The position numbers and the translations under genes were made by a program. Source: Macrothele yani (Eukaryota; Arthropoda; Arachnida; Araneae; Macrothelidae). Taken from it: a stretch of DNA of 64,000 nucleotides. The notes beneath the pieces are model-generated. The model worked only from the letters and a program-made list of their open reading frames with translations. It searched no databases and had not been told where the DNA came from. How positions within the stretch are numbered: position 1 is the stretch's first letter; every line of letters starts with the position of its first letter. Shown piece by piece: positions 1 through 11,249 of the stretch. The stretch lies in contig CM076990.1 of the NCBI GenBank assembly GCA_039090855.1, positions 202,063,232 to 202,127,231 on the forward strand. Reading direction: 5' to 3'.

Positions 1-1742
1 AATTCTGCGAAGTTCACCGCAGCACCCGTTTTCGTGGGTCAAAGGTCAGTCATCCATAGAGGAAGTTTCTGCCTCCTGGCGTTCACGCAGCCAATTGGAA
101 AGTCGGCGCTTTCTCGCACATGCGCGATGCGTAAGGCGAAGAGCATTGGTTTTTTTGTATGCTCTTCAGATGCAGAGAGAGAGTTGAGCTAGAAACCACC
201 AAGCACTAAGAAAGGGGAAGGAAAAAGAAGCTATGCGGGAGAGACCGCGCTTCTAAATCGGAAATGCCGCCAAGTTCTGGGAGGACGAAGGAAAAAGATG
301 TCAGCGTCATGGTAGAACCTTTTAATTTGTTTTTAAATGCCAAAACAGAGGAAGCTACTTGAAAGCCCTCATTCTCACAGAAAATTGTAGCTGGGCTGGA
401 TATCTTCCATCCGCCATGTTCGGGAGTCCCACGGAGACGCCGGAGAAATTGCGGCACAAGCATTGATACTAAAGTTTGCACCTTCGTCCGAGGAAATCTT
501 CTAATTCCTTACTTATTGTCTACTTGAAGGGCAGGGAAATATATGTCCATGCAGTTCGGCAGCAAGGAAGGAAACTTGCGTAAATTCGCAGCGATGGACA
601 GACTCCGTGACGCCGAACCTCAGCAGTTAACAAAAAAAGAAAAAAACCGTAATTCCTCCGCTCAGCTCAAACATTTCCATGCTGTTTAACTGACAAAGCT
701 TCCTTGAGGAGAGGAGAGAGAGAGAGAGGAAAGCAAACAAGGAGGAAAAAAACAAAAAAAAAAACGTCATCAACGGCAAACTTTCTTTCGGCGACCACCA
801 AATTGTTTTTGGTTTTAATGTGATAAAAAAATGATATGATGTTATTTCATTAAAATATATATATATATATATAGGGGAAGGTACATTTTGTAGAAAGATA
901 TTCCTTGCTTTGAAAAGGGAAAGAAAAATTATTAAACAAAGAGGGGAGTAAAGAAATTGAATTTTTTTTTATTATTTTGAGTGTGTGTAAGGTTTGGCCA
1001 GAACCAACAAATGTAGTATAATGTGTTACTGTAAATTAAGAAGAGATTTTTCTAGGTAACTGACCAAAATCAGTGTGTTGTGAAAAAAAAAATTAAAAAA
1101 AAAAAATGTCACTCTTAACCATCTAAATCTAAATTGTAAAGAGCATCTAGCTCAAGGTTCAACATGTAACAGATATGCACATCAAGCATTAAGCTCTTAA
1201 CACTCTTTGAGTGTATGATCACATCCTTTGATGATTTTGTAAGGCAGGCTGGTAACTAAATTGTGCCACTTACCTCCCTCATCCTCTAAACCACACAGGT
1301 GAAAACTACTTGGTTTGCAGACCAGAGTTTCTGAGAGGATTATTTAGGACTATTAACATACGCTGGACTCTAAAATTCATAGCTAAATTCTTTTTTTATT
1401 CGGCCTAGCCACCTAAAATTTCCTTGTATTGAGTTATTTGCCAACATGTGCCTGGGAGCACAAAATAAATTTTTCGTTAACCTGGAACATATGTTTAATC
1501 AAATTATTTTGTGTCGTATGTGAATTTCTCTTGTCGGTGGTGGTGGAATCACCTTCCATTTACTGGGAGTTTTTAAGGATCGTACCTTGGGTGTTAGTCG
1601 TTTATGAAAAAAATTCTTAATTGGGGTCCCTAGATAAGATCACCGGCCTTTTTCTTCTTTTTTTAAAGTTGGTGTAATATTTGCATTTTTCAGAAGTAAG
1701 TTCATCATCGTAATAGAATAATATCTTAACAACCAAAATACA
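1..1742. other. No gene recognised; CpG-richer first 700 bp
   Basis: The first 700 bases are noticeably richer in G+C and CpG than the rest of the window and contain an open frame on the minus strand (481-206) with no recognisable domain. This could be a promoter or untranslated region of a neighbouring gene, or an old repeat. A (TA)n tract lies at 854-873. From 700 to 1742 the sequence is AT-rich with no coding signal that I can support. The chromo-barrel exon expected downstream of the ARID4-like gene was looked for here and not found. Confidence 0.4.
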
Positions 1743-2756
1743 TCGTATCACCAAAAAGAAATACAAACTACCAGATATTTTTACTTACTGTTGTCGTATT
1801 AAACTTCTCCATTTACAGCGATCTTGACATACAACTCGGGCTTCACTGATATCCATTATACGTCGTATACAAGATCTTTTATACTTCATACTCATAATCT
1901 TTTTCTCATGCAGACATTCCTGAATCTGATTCACCCATTTCTTCCTTGGCCTTCCTCTGCCTTTCCTTCCTGCCACTTGGGCTAAAAAGATTTTCTTAGT
2001 AAGCATCTTATCACTCATTCTTTCAACATGGCCAAACCACCGAAGAATATTAGTCTCCACCTGGCTAACAACATTTTGCTTCACATTACACAACTGCAAC
2101 ACATCTTCATTCCTCACACAATCAGACCATGTCTTGCCACAACCCACCCGTAAGTAAAGCATTTCTCCAGCACACAAACGACTTCTATGTTTCTTCTGCA
2201 GTACCCAGGTTTCACTGCCATACACCAGAGTAGGAACAATTACACTTTCATACACAGCCATGAAGGACTCTCTGGAGAACCCATCATTCTTGTGTAAACC
2301 TCCCAGAGCACCTATGACTTTCAATGAAGAATTCACTCGCCTACTAATTTCACCATCCAATTTGTTCTCTCTGTCAAACATGCTTCCTAAATACACAAAC
2401 TCACTCACCTGGTCAATCACAGTGCCGTTTATACTTACATTACATTCAGTGCTACCAATTCCTCTCTAAGACACCATAACTTTGGGTTTTCCCTTATTTA
2501 TACTCAGTTTGAATTTCATGCAAACTTCGTACATCCGAGACAACATACTCTGCAAATCACTTTTGCTTTCTGCCAACAGGACAGTGTCATCAGCATACAG
2601 CAATCTGCACACACGGATATCACCAAGACATAAACCACTATAATCTATTTTGGCATCACGCATGCACAAGTCCATAAATATATTAAACAGCCATGGTGAC
2701 ATTACACAACCTTGTCTAACTCCTGCACTGATAGAAAACCATTTTGATAAAACACC
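1743..2756 (-). mobile_element. Non-LTR retrotransposon fragment (RT C-terminus and tail)
   Basis: On the minus strand the fragment opens with a reverse-transcriptase segment (MSPWLFNIFMD, then the catalytic box LLYADDTVLLAES), a stop, and then a long in-frame tail: YLGSMFDRENKLDGEISRR, GSETWVLQKKHRSRL, WFGHVERMSDKMLTKKIF and GRKGRGRPRKKWVNQIQECL. This order (YADD, thumb, GSExW, GHVxRM, GRPRKxW) is typical of the C-terminal half of animal LINE ORF2 proteins. The endonuclease and N-terminal RT are absent, so it is 5'-truncated. Its 3' end shares a short tail (TAAGTAAAAATATCTGG) with the copies at 38.5 and 39.4-40.3 kb. Clade is not assigned. One stop codon separates the two open stretches. Confidence 0.85.
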
Positions 2757-3286
2757 AAATGTACTGTGGTAAATTTAACTTAAAGGACGTAAGGTACATA
2801 ACTCAGACAGCATGGGCGGATGTGAAGTCCTCATCAATAGCTAAATGTTGGTTCAAGGTTCTTGGTGAGCAGACTGAATTCAACAAAAATGATGCAGATC
2901 CTATACAACTCCTAGTTGAACCAGCCAGGGCTCTAGGAAAAGTTGTCACGGAAACGGAAATTCAAGAATGGGTTCATATTGACAATGAAGAACTGACATT
3001 TGAAACCCTTTCTGATAATGACATTATAGAAAGAATAAGACCGGAGAAAAATGTAAATGCTGATGGTAGTAGCGATGAAGAACAAGAAAGATCCTCACCT
3101 GCAGTATCTATGAAAGATGTTGTTGAAATGTTAAAGAGGGCTTACACAGCATATGAATCCTGTGATTCAAGCCACATAACAACTGAGATGCAACTAGAGC
3201 ATTTTGGTGCATTAATTTTAAGTGGCCGCCAAGCTATTAAGGAAAAAATGAAACAATCAACTGTGGATTGCTTTGTCACTCTCTAA
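2757..3286 (+). pseudogene. Tigger/pogo-like transposase C-terminus
   Basis: The open frame encodes KFNLKDVRYITQTAWADVKS, WVHIDNEELTFETLSDNDII and a C-terminal helix pair ending SGRQAIKEKMKQSTVDCFV. This matches the C-terminal part of Tigger (CENP-B/jerky-type DDE) transposases, after the catalytic core, where the acidic LTFETLSDxDII segment is found. The N-terminal HTH and DDE core are missing. The sequence begins abruptly where the LINE at 1743-2756 stops, so the LINE probably truncated it or joined it. The first 15 codons may be partly LINE-derived. Confidence 0.65.
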
Positions 3287-4126
3287 TCTTATGTACGTGT
3301 TGGATGTGTCTACCATATTTAGTTCCTTCACTATGTACATTACATGTCTACCAATTTATACCCTATTAATTTTCCTATTACAGTACTGTACTGTGTATGT
3401 GCCTACATTAAATTGGGAATTTAGCATTTTACTGTATTTCTAAATTCTATTTTGATTAAACATACATTATATGTACATATTTTGTTCTTAGAAACTTGAT
3501 TTGCAAACTGCAATTTTTTTTCTACATATACGAAGTGTACTGTAGTACGTATCCTTGGTAATATTGCGCAGCCGGATATATTGTGCATTCTTCTTGTCTC
3601 CAGACGAAAGCGATATAACCAGCGGCTACTGTATATACAGTATTTGGCAGTCTCTTTGTTATAGGAAGTCCTCACCACATCAGAAATACAAAAATACAAG
3701 ATCAGGATGTTTTTTGGTCATTTCTCTCTCTCTCTTTCTGTGACAGTGAAATTGCCACATAGTAAGAATTTCTTAAATATGCAAAAAGTTACTTTGAATG
3801 CAATAGTTCCATAAAATGATCTTGTATTTTAAAATATATTATTTACCAGTTCCTACACATTTACAGTATTACTGTGAATTTTGATTCAAAAGACATTTTC
3901 TTTAAATTTACTGGTTTTAAACTTTCATGAAATACATCAGCATGGGTAACAGCTCACTGGCAGATTTTCTTTTTTATCTAGTAAATTTATAAGTGGGAAT
4001 CATTTAGTATAAAAATTATAAATTACTTCCCCTTCTAACTGTATTCTACTTTTAACAGATCATGCAAACATAGCACACACACAAGTCAAAGGCAACTTAG
4101 AAAAATTACACAATGAATTAAAATAC
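3287..4126. other. Gene-free intronic stretch
   Basis: AT-rich sequence without a coding signal that I can support. The part nearest 3286 may be the 3' end of the Tigger remnant. There is a C/T-rich run at 3720-3741. The donor of the ARID4-like exon lies at 4126-4125 on the minus strand, so this stretch would be intron for that gene. Confidence 0.5.
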
Positions 4127-5501
4127 CTGTTTTATTAAAGGGTTGTCCTCTGAATCATTTTTCACTTTCATGGCCTTCTCCTCCCTCATTTCCTTTATAG
4201 GTTGTTCATCTTCTATTTCCATTATAATTACATCATCACTTGAATCTTCATTATCTTTCTCTTCTTTCTTGTCTTTTGGAGGCCTCACTTCATTTTTATC
4301 TTTCTGTGGCAAATCATCTTTTTTGACTGCTTTATCTTCTTTCTTTTCCTTTGGCAACATTTGCTTTTTCTCTTTCACTAATCTTGTTTCTTTTTTCTCT
4401 TTCACAGGTGTTTTTTCTTTTGATTTTGTATCATTTTCAGCTTTTGATGGCTTCTCTTCTTTTGAAAATTTCCCAGGTGACTTTTCATCTTTCTTTTCTT
4501 TGACTGATTTTGTTTCTTTTTTGTCTTTAACATTTCTTTCTTCTTTTTTGTCCTTGGAAAGTTTTTCCTCTTTCTTATCCTTAGTGACTTTTTTCTTCGC
4601 GTTTTTGCTTTTGAGATTTATCTTCCTTTTTGTCTTTAACCTGCTTTTCTTCTTTCTTCTCTCGTACAGATTTTTCATCCTTTTTCTCATTTCCTGACTT
4701 CTCGTCTTTTTTGTCTTTACCCCTGTCAATTTTATCCTCAATAATTTCCTTTGTTTGCTTTTCTTCTTTTTTCACTACTTTTTCATCCTTTTTGTCTTTT
4801 TCTCTAACAATCCTTTCTTTCTTCTCTTTCATTTGTTCTACTTCTTTTTTCTCAGTTTCTTCCCTTTCCCTTCTCTCTCTTTCCTGTTCTATTTTTGTAC
4901 TAGACCTAGTTTCCTTCTTTTCAGGGCTTTCTGCCTTTTCTTTTCTAGCATCCTCTCTTGTACGAGCTTTTTCTGGCTTCACTTCCTTCTTTTCATCTTC
5001 ACAACTCTTTGCTTCTTTTTTATCTTTGTTTAAAGACTGTGATCGAAAGAGTCTGGGCCTTTCTTCTGTTTTCCTCTGTTTAACTTTATCCTCCTTCTCA
5101 TCTGCTTTGACTGGCTTTTCGTGCTTCTTCTTTTCCACGCTCTTCTGCTTTTCATCAGATTTAGGAACTTCTTCACTCTTTGACTTTACTTCTGCTTTTT
5201 TCCCATCATCACCCTTTGACTTTACTTCTGATTTTTTCCCATCATCACCCTTTGACTTTACTTCTGATTTTCTTCCATCATCACCCTTTGACTTTACTTC
5301 TGATTTTTTGCCATCATCACCCTTTGACTTTATTTCTGCTTTTTTCCCATCATTACCCTTTGACTTTACTTCTTCTTTTTTCCCATCATCACCCTTTGAC
5401 TTTACTTCTGCTTTTTTGGCATCATCACCCTTTGACTTTACTTCAACTTTTTTGCCTTCATCACTCTTTAGCTTGTCGTCAGACTTTTTTTCTCCAAAAC
5501 A
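4127..5501 (-). CDS. ARID4-like exon, Lys/Glu-rich linker (frameshifted)
   Basis: This 1375-bp exon starts after TTTCTTATAG in phase 0 and ends at AAACAG|GTATTT. It is extremely rich in Lys, Glu, Asp and Ser. First come eight 12-residue repeats (positions 5462-5175), then long KDKKEE/KEKKDEK coiled or disordered tracts, and at the end an acidic EDSSDDVIIMEIEDEQ stretch. In ARID4 an acidic/basic low-complexity region links the ARID to the chromo-barrel. The frame entered from the upstream exon reaches a stop at 4583-4581, while a second frame, open from 4741, carries on with the same composition to the donor. The switch falls at a T6 run on the plus strand (4589-4594): one base fewer would restore one frame through the exon. 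The exon could be disrupted, or the read may have a homopolymer error. Confidence 0.78.
5175..5462 (-). repeat. 36-bp coding minisatellite, 8 copies
   Basis: Eight head-to-tail 36-bp units encode a 12-residue motif close to DDGKKSEVKSKG on the minus strand. Unit length is a multiple of three, so copy-number change keeps frame. Copies differ by single substitutions (Ser/Ala/Glu/Val at one position), and the outermost copies are most diverged. It lies at the 5' end of the Lys/Glu-rich ARID4-like exon. Confidence 0.9.
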
Positions 5502-5792
5502 CTATAAGAAACAATTGACTTAATAAGTTTTAATAAGATATATTGACTAAATAAAATACATGAAAACAAATTATTGATACATAACATTATCACAGTATAA
5601 CATGTACAAAACTCTTACCCATGGCAACAATCAATTCCTTGGTTATTTCACACATAATGAATTTGCATTCATTAAGATAATAACCTTGTGGGGAAAATAT
5701 AGATAGAGAAAATCCAAACAAATTTATAACAACTGGAACTCAAAATAAACTTTTAAGGGGTATGTAAATCATACATGTATTATAATTTTAAC

Positions 5793-5930
5793 TATGTATT
5801 CATAAATATATTAAACAGCCAGGGTGACATTACACAACTATACATCCATAAATATATTAAACAGCCATGGTGACATTACACAACTATACATCCATAAATA
5901 TATTAAACAGCCATGGTGACATTACACAAC
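5793..5930. repeat. Three tandem 46-bp copies inside LINE
   Basis: Units at 5793-5838, 5839-5884 and 5885-5930 are nearly identical. The first has three or more substitutions; the second and third are identical. The unit is the LINE segment around the MSPWLFNIFMD codons (AACAGCCATGGTGACATTAC on the plus strand), which occurs once in the copy at 2.7 kb, so the triplication happened after insertion. Confidence 0.9.
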
Positions 5931-6186
5931 CTTGTCTGACTCCTGAACCAATACAAAACCATTTTGATAGAACACCATTCATTTGTACACAAGCTATACT
6001 GCCAGCATACAGTACATGGCTTTTACACTGTTAAGTAGATTCCCAGTAACACCATATTCATTCAATACCTTCCACAAAAGTGTCCTATTTAATCTGTCAT
6101 AAGCTTTCTCTAAATCTATGAAAGCAGCAAAAACCTTCTTACCAACAGCCAGATACTTTTCAATCATCATGCCAAATTTTTGCATT
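5793..6186 (-). mobile_element. LINE fragment, reverse-transcriptase core
   Basis: The minus strand encodes KVFAAFIDLEKAYDRLNRTL and LLWKVLNEYGVTGNLLNSVK, the RT motif around the first catalytic Asp (AFIDLEKAYD). It is followed, after stops, by sequence matching the CVMSPWLFNIFMD part of the LINE at 1743-2756. It is the same or a sister family, covering an adjoining part of the RT. Both ends are truncated. Three tandem 46-bp copies of its downstream end lie at 5793-5930. Confidence 0.75.
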
Positions 6187-7012
6187 ACGATTGATTATTA
6201 ATGTTTATGGCCTCCGTCTTCTACTCATCTGATAATACAATGTAGCTCTGTGACAAATGCACATCATCAGCCTTGGTTGTTCCTTGTCATTCAGAAATGC
6301 TGGTGTGCATTTCACACAGGAATTAATGTTATGTGTAGCTCAAAATGGAACAAACTTTTGACTTACCCTAGTAAATATGGTATCAGAATTTCTAAAATTC
6401 ACACTGGACATATTGCTGTTTGTGTGTCAGGTAAGGGTTTACTGTACTTCATTTCAATTAATGCTTTAATTTTAAAAAAGTAGACAACAGTCAACAAAAC
6501 TGTACACTGTTTCTAACTAAACATGTAAGATCCCAAAAACTTTTTGATGTGTAACCTTATTTTTAAAAAATTCAATAAATTAATCAGCAAACAACTGAGG
6601 TTATACAGTACCTCAGAATTTTTCTCTTTCTCTCATGTATGTGGATATGTTTACACATAACTTGAACGATATGGCTAAAATTGCTGAAGAGTTAACTTAT
6701 AACAAACTGCTGTCTTCTTTACCCTTTGCACATAGTCTTGCAGATATTAGAATATTTTTACACGACATCAGTTACTGTTCAAGACACAAGTACTACTTTT
6801 TCATGCACAAGAACTACCAAGAGGGAAAAAAAAAGATGAACTTTTTAACTGGGTGAGAAATCAAAACACATGGCAAGAAAGTGCGAATATACACCGAGTG
6901 ATCGTTGAATTATGTGGCCACCTACCTAATACTTCATATATCCTCCTTTCCCCCTCAGTACAACAGCTATCTAACGTAACATTGATTCAATAAGATGCTG
7001 GAAGCAGTTGGG

Positions 7013-8456
7013 CAGGGTGTCTAATGATTTCCAATGAATCAAATTCATGACTTTTCCATGGCATCTTCAGTTAAATTCATGACTTCTCGACAATGCGGGG
7101 CACAATGACAACCATTCTAGACTCATAATCTTGCACCCTTGGCTTGAGATCCCAGGTTACTTTTTATTTTTACAAACACTGAAATTAATCCCCTGTGACA
7201 ATAGTTTAGGCAAAACTGATGTATCTATAATATCATTGCTGCTAAAAAGGCTATATGGTGGTGGTGGTAGTGGTGGGGGGCTTTTTTATGAACCCCTACC
7301 TGAAAGCCAGTTGAGATGAAAGCTGAATGTAATTCTTATGTCACTAAAATTGCTTAACATGAATAATGTACTTATGTATGATTTGCACTATGACCATTCA
7401 CCAAATCACTATGACCATTCACCAAATTCTATGTGTTTAAATAAATAAAACATTCAACTCTCCTTCAGGATGAGGTATGGCTATTTTCAGAAATATTTAT
7501 AATTACATCTATTAATACAAAAATGCTTTTAACATGGTGATGCTGTAAAAACTTACACAAGTTTTTATTAAGGCAATATAAAAATTATGAATGTACAAAA
7601 TTTATGGAGACTGAAATTTCACAGTGAAAGACTCAGTGTTTAAGTATCTTAGCTAAACTTTTATCTCAGAATCTATAACTTCAGCTTCTTCTTTTGTCTT
7701 TTCTATAAGTTTTCTTTTCTTATCTTTCAGTTCTTTTAGTTCTTGGACTGCTCTCCTTTTACGATTGGCGACTTCATCTTCGTCAGATTTCTTCTTTTTT
7801 AAGGCTTCTTTTAGTTCTTGGACTGCTCTCCTTTTACGATTGGCGACTTCATCTTCGTCAGATTTCTTCTTCTTTAAGGCTTCTACTCTTTTTGATGAAG
7901 CATTTTTGACAGCTAATATAATTGATTTTGTGATGTCCACATTCAGTTTTTTCTCACTATTAGCTAAACCACCTAGCGATTGTATTGCACTGTAAACACT
8001 TCTTTCTGCAAAAACTGCATCTTCTAAGTTTTTAATTAAAAGTTCTTTGTTAACAGAAAAGCATCTTTCAACTGCAGCACTGCCATGAAACATGCATAGC
8101 AGCTTCTGTAAGAACTTCATAAAGTCATGGTTCGCACTTTGTAGTAAATTCATCAGGAAGTGATCAAGTTTGTCCTTAGGATTGAACCGTTTCAGTTGTT
8201 TTTTAGAAGATTCACAAAATTGCAAATATTCCCTCTTCACAACATCAGATTTTGATGAAGCCATATGTTTATATATATATATATATACATATATATTATG
8301 TCATGGGGCATCGACTACACGCCGGTTTATAAGAGTGTCAGTTCGTGTTTTCTTCCAGGCGCGCACACTTGTCTTCATTCAAGTGCAGACAAAAAAAAAA
8401 AAATTCATGACCATCTGCTCAATTTCATTACTTTTTCACGACCAGTAGACACCCTG
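7013..8456 (-). mobile_element. TIR transposon with CAGGGTGTCTA ends, nested in Tc1
   Basis: The ends are CAGGGTGTCTA at 7013 and TAGACACCCTG at 8446-8456, flanked by TTGGG at 7008-7012 and 8457-8461. Removing it rejoins the Tc1 sequence across GCAGTTGGGGCATATG. Both subterminal regions contain the same AAATTCATGAC motif. It encodes one intact minus-strand ORF (7653-8264). The superfamily is uncertain: the ORF has a hAT-dimerisation-like motif, but a 5-bp duplication is not typical of hAT. Confidence 0.75.
7653..8264 (-). CDS. Transposon-encoded protein, hAT-dimerisation-like
   Basis: This 203-residue ORF starts MASSKSDVVKREYLQF. Residues about 50-80 read HGSAAVERCFSVNKELLIKN, like the SAxVERxFS motif at the C-terminus of hAT-type transposases. 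After that comes a Lys-rich coiled coil with two copies of a 24-residue unit (EALKKKKSDEDEVANRKRRA and following). It lacks a catalytic domain, so it looks like the surviving C-terminal part of a transposase, and its first Met may be internal to the original protein. A (TA)n run sits just upstream at 8266-8296. Related sequence occurs on the minus strand near 61.4-61.9 kb. Confidence 0.55.
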   Translation of the reverse strand: MASSKSDVVKREYLQFCESSKKQLKRFNPKDKLDHFLMNLLQSANHDFMKFLQKLLCMFHGSAAVERCFSVNKELLIKNLEDAVFAERSVYSAIQSLGGLANSEKKLNVDITKSIILAVKNASSKRVEALKKKKSDEDEVANRKRRAVQELKEALKKKKSDEDEVANRKRRAVQELKELKDKKRKLIEKTKEEAEVIDSEIKV

Positions 8457-9519
8457 TTGGGGCATATGGCCTACCAAGCTGTGTGTAATGCTGCATTCAA
8501 TGCAGGTATGGAGGCGATTCGTGTATCTAGATGCCTGATATGCCATTCTATAGTGTCCCACAAGTGCTCTATGGGATTGATATCAGGGAAGCTCAGAAGC
8601 CAATTGATATGCTGAAAGTCTGAACTGTGTTCCTCAGATCATTCTAGCACAACATTAGACCTGTGCCTCGGTGCATTGTCATCTTGGAAAACACTTTCAC
8701 CATTCGGGGAAAAAAAGTAACATTGCTACGTGTAGAGTCAGCAAGCAATTCACAATAGTGGGCACCAGTCATATGCTGTTCCACATGCACCATGGATCCA
8801 AGTTCCTGCAAGGTAAACATGACCCACACCATACAACCACCTCTACCAGCTTGCACTGTGGAGACCATGCAAGATGGATCGAGTGCCTCGTGTTGTTAGC
8901 GCAAAATACATACCCGACCATCCACAGAGTGGAATAAAAAAAAAAAAATGCAACTCGAGACCTGCACACTTATTTCTGGTCATCTAATGTTCAAATTGCA
9001 TGATCTTCGCACCAGGCAAGTCATTTGCACCAATGAATTGTGGTTAGGAGAGGATGTTGTCAGGGTCGTCTGCTGTTACAGCCTATACGTGCGAGCATGC
9101 GATGCATGGTCATAACAGATACTGTCCTGGCTGGGTTGACCTCTGTTGCATGGCAGTCAACTGCTGAGCTGAGCTGAGCTTGTGCTGCACTGTTGGCCTG
9201 TACAAGTCGTCGAACCAGACGCTCACTTCTCACATAAATATTTTGCTATCCTGTGCAGTTTGGCCTCCAGACTGTTGTTTGACCATTTTCAGGCCAGTCT
9301 TGATGCACTTTAACTACGATGACTCACAAACAACCTACCAATAGTTCAGCTGCTTAGGAAATCGAGCACCCGCTCTCCAAGCTCCAAATTTTACTACCTA
9401 CGACTTCACTCACACTTTATATATGCTGCGTTGGTCAACTAATCATGCCGTCTCGGATGCAGTTAATGGGCAGCATCCACATCTGATAAGGATGGTCATA
9501 ATTCAGTGATTACTCGGCG

Positions 9520-11249
9520 TAATGTGGACTACTTTCTGTTTGTCTTTTGTCGACTCTGCAGCTGCACAGCAGCCATTGCTTAAGTTTTCTTTCTGCTGAT
9601 ATCTTTCTCTTCCCATTTCTCAATGTCATTTTTCTTTCTTTTTTTATGCCCTCTAATGACAATAATTTCATTCATCATGTTGAAAGTTCTTTCAGCATGA
9701 GGACTATGAATGCATGATATCAAAGCTTTTATGATTTCAGATGAATGATGCCATTTAAGAATATGAATACTTTTGAACACCATACATCAATTCTTACAGA
9801 TTTTCTAAATTCATTACTTCGGTTTTTGCAAATTTCTCTCTCCCTTATTAAGCTTAAATGCAAACATTTATTGGGTGGGGATTACATTTAATAACAACAC
9901 AGGGAAATGGGAACGTTGTGGAGGAAAAGAATTGTGATTATGGAAGAAATCTTTCCATCAAATTTTGTTTCTGGAAATTTTCCACCCATTTTCAAGCTGA
10001 AATACAAATATCGATGGAATAAAATGATATTTAACAATACTGGACAACAGGAACATCGCGAGAAAAAAATTATGATTACGAAAAAAATCTTCACTCCATC
10101 TACCTTCTGTTTTTGAAAATTTCAAAAGATAAAATTCCGTCCTCCGATGGTCACCCCCACCACTACCACCTTCAACCCTAAAAATTTTCTCTTCAGTCGC
10201 ACATCAATTTTGTGAATTACCAAAATGATAATGGAAAAGGCAGAATTTCTTGAATCAGAGGAAGAATCTCTTGCCTGAAGATTACAGGGACATTTTTGTG
10301 CCATCTAACTTCAGTTTTTGCAAATTGCAGCCAACAGTTTCAAGCTGAAATACAAACATTTATGCAATAAAATGATATTTAACAACAATAAAGGTTTTTG
10401 GAATTTTTGAAATCTTGAAGGCAAAGTCATGAGGAAATAGAATAATGGCACTATTCTCTCTTTCACTGAAATCCTCAGAAATCTTTACTACCATAGTTCA
10501 AGTGCTCACTGATCTACACTTACACATTCCTAACACCAGTGGATTCTGATCCACTAACACATTCCTAACATTAGCAGATTTTGTTCCACAACTCTGGATT
10601 TTAGAATCTTTCTTGTATTTGCAGCAGCTTTTGTTCTGCAGGCTTGAAGAGATCTTGGCTTAATAATGTAGGCTATTAGGATAAGATGATGTACTGCAGG
10701 GTAAATACAGGCTACTATTTGGAGGAAGGCAGAATTACTCTCAACAGGGAAGTGATCATTCATTTTCTGAATTTCGAAAATTGCAATTTTTGCCACACAT
10801 ATCTCTGGATGAAGACAAAAATTATCACTGCATGCTTAAAAATACTTGCAATTGAATTTCTCTGTTACAATCATTATTTATAGCAGCTTAATGGCACACA
10901 CAAATAAAACAAAACTTTGCATTGTATTTTGTTATCAGCTTAAAAATGTATGTGTTTGTTGAGTCATAAGTCAAAAACCTCTTTAACACATTTTATTTTG
11001 AGGTTAAAAAAATACTGCAGAGATATACTGATTACACTGGTCAACAAAATGTTTGGTACATGGAACAATGAAGGTGTTTCTAACATAACTTTCACGCTGA
11101 ATTCAAATATGCAATCAGAATTTTTCTATTATCCACAGTTTTCTGTGATGAAGCTTTTTATTAATAAATATATTGAAAGATTTGGCCTATTTTGTCATAA
11201 CTGGTTATGTAATTTTCCCCCAGATATACGTATATATATTTTTAAAGTC
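9520..11249. repeat. Diverged repeats, no intact gene
   Basis: A segment like TTCAAGCTGAAATACAAACA followed by AATAAAATGATATTTAACAA occurs three times (about 9848, 9990 and 10338) with intervening sequence also partly similar, so this is an old direct repeat or decayed element. A minus-strand frame at 9783-9580 contains HSPHAERTFNMMNEIIV, a weak echo of a hAT dimerisation motif. Nothing else could be named. A short duplication around ACACATTCCTAACA lies at 10520-10570. Confidence 0.4.

Larger units (their letters stand above)
6892..9519 (-). mobile_element. Tc1-like transposon, interrupted
   Basis: Imperfect terminal inverted repeats begin CACCGAGTGATCGTTGAATT at 6892 and CGCCGAGTAATCACTGAATT (reverse complement) ending 9519, each flanked by TA. 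On the minus strand, broken frames give GGCMVWVMFTLQELGSMVHV, a remnant of the FQDDNAPCHRA box, and sequence matching the SPDLNPIEHLWD region at about 8540-8600 in Tc1 transposases. A second transposon (7013-8456) is inserted near the left end with a 5-bp target duplication. Without it the element would be about 1.2 kb, the normal Tc1 size. Multiple frameshifts make the transposase inactive. Confidence 0.8.

Noticed and set aside
1..4126. Chromo-barrel exon of the ARID4-like gene
   Set aside because: Expected next after the Lys/Glu-rich exon, but no minus-strand segment with a suitable acceptor, chromo-barrel motif and donor was found, so it probably lies beyond the window.
4630..5523. 297-codon plus-strand ORF rich in Ser and Phe
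   Set aside because: It is the antisense of the Lys/Glu-rich exon: AAG/GAA codons read backwards as CTT/TTC. The minus strand has good splice borders and fits the gene.
8265..8615. 116-codon plus-strand ORF next to the (TA)n run
   Set aside because: It crosses the boundary between the inserted TIR element and the Tc1 sequence, so it is a chimeric chance frame.
9580..9783. Minus-strand ORF with HSPHAERTFNMMNE as a hAT dimerisation domain
   Set aside because: The resemblance is only a few residues, and no terminal repeats, catalytic motif or neighbouring transposase part could be found. Kept only as a remark.
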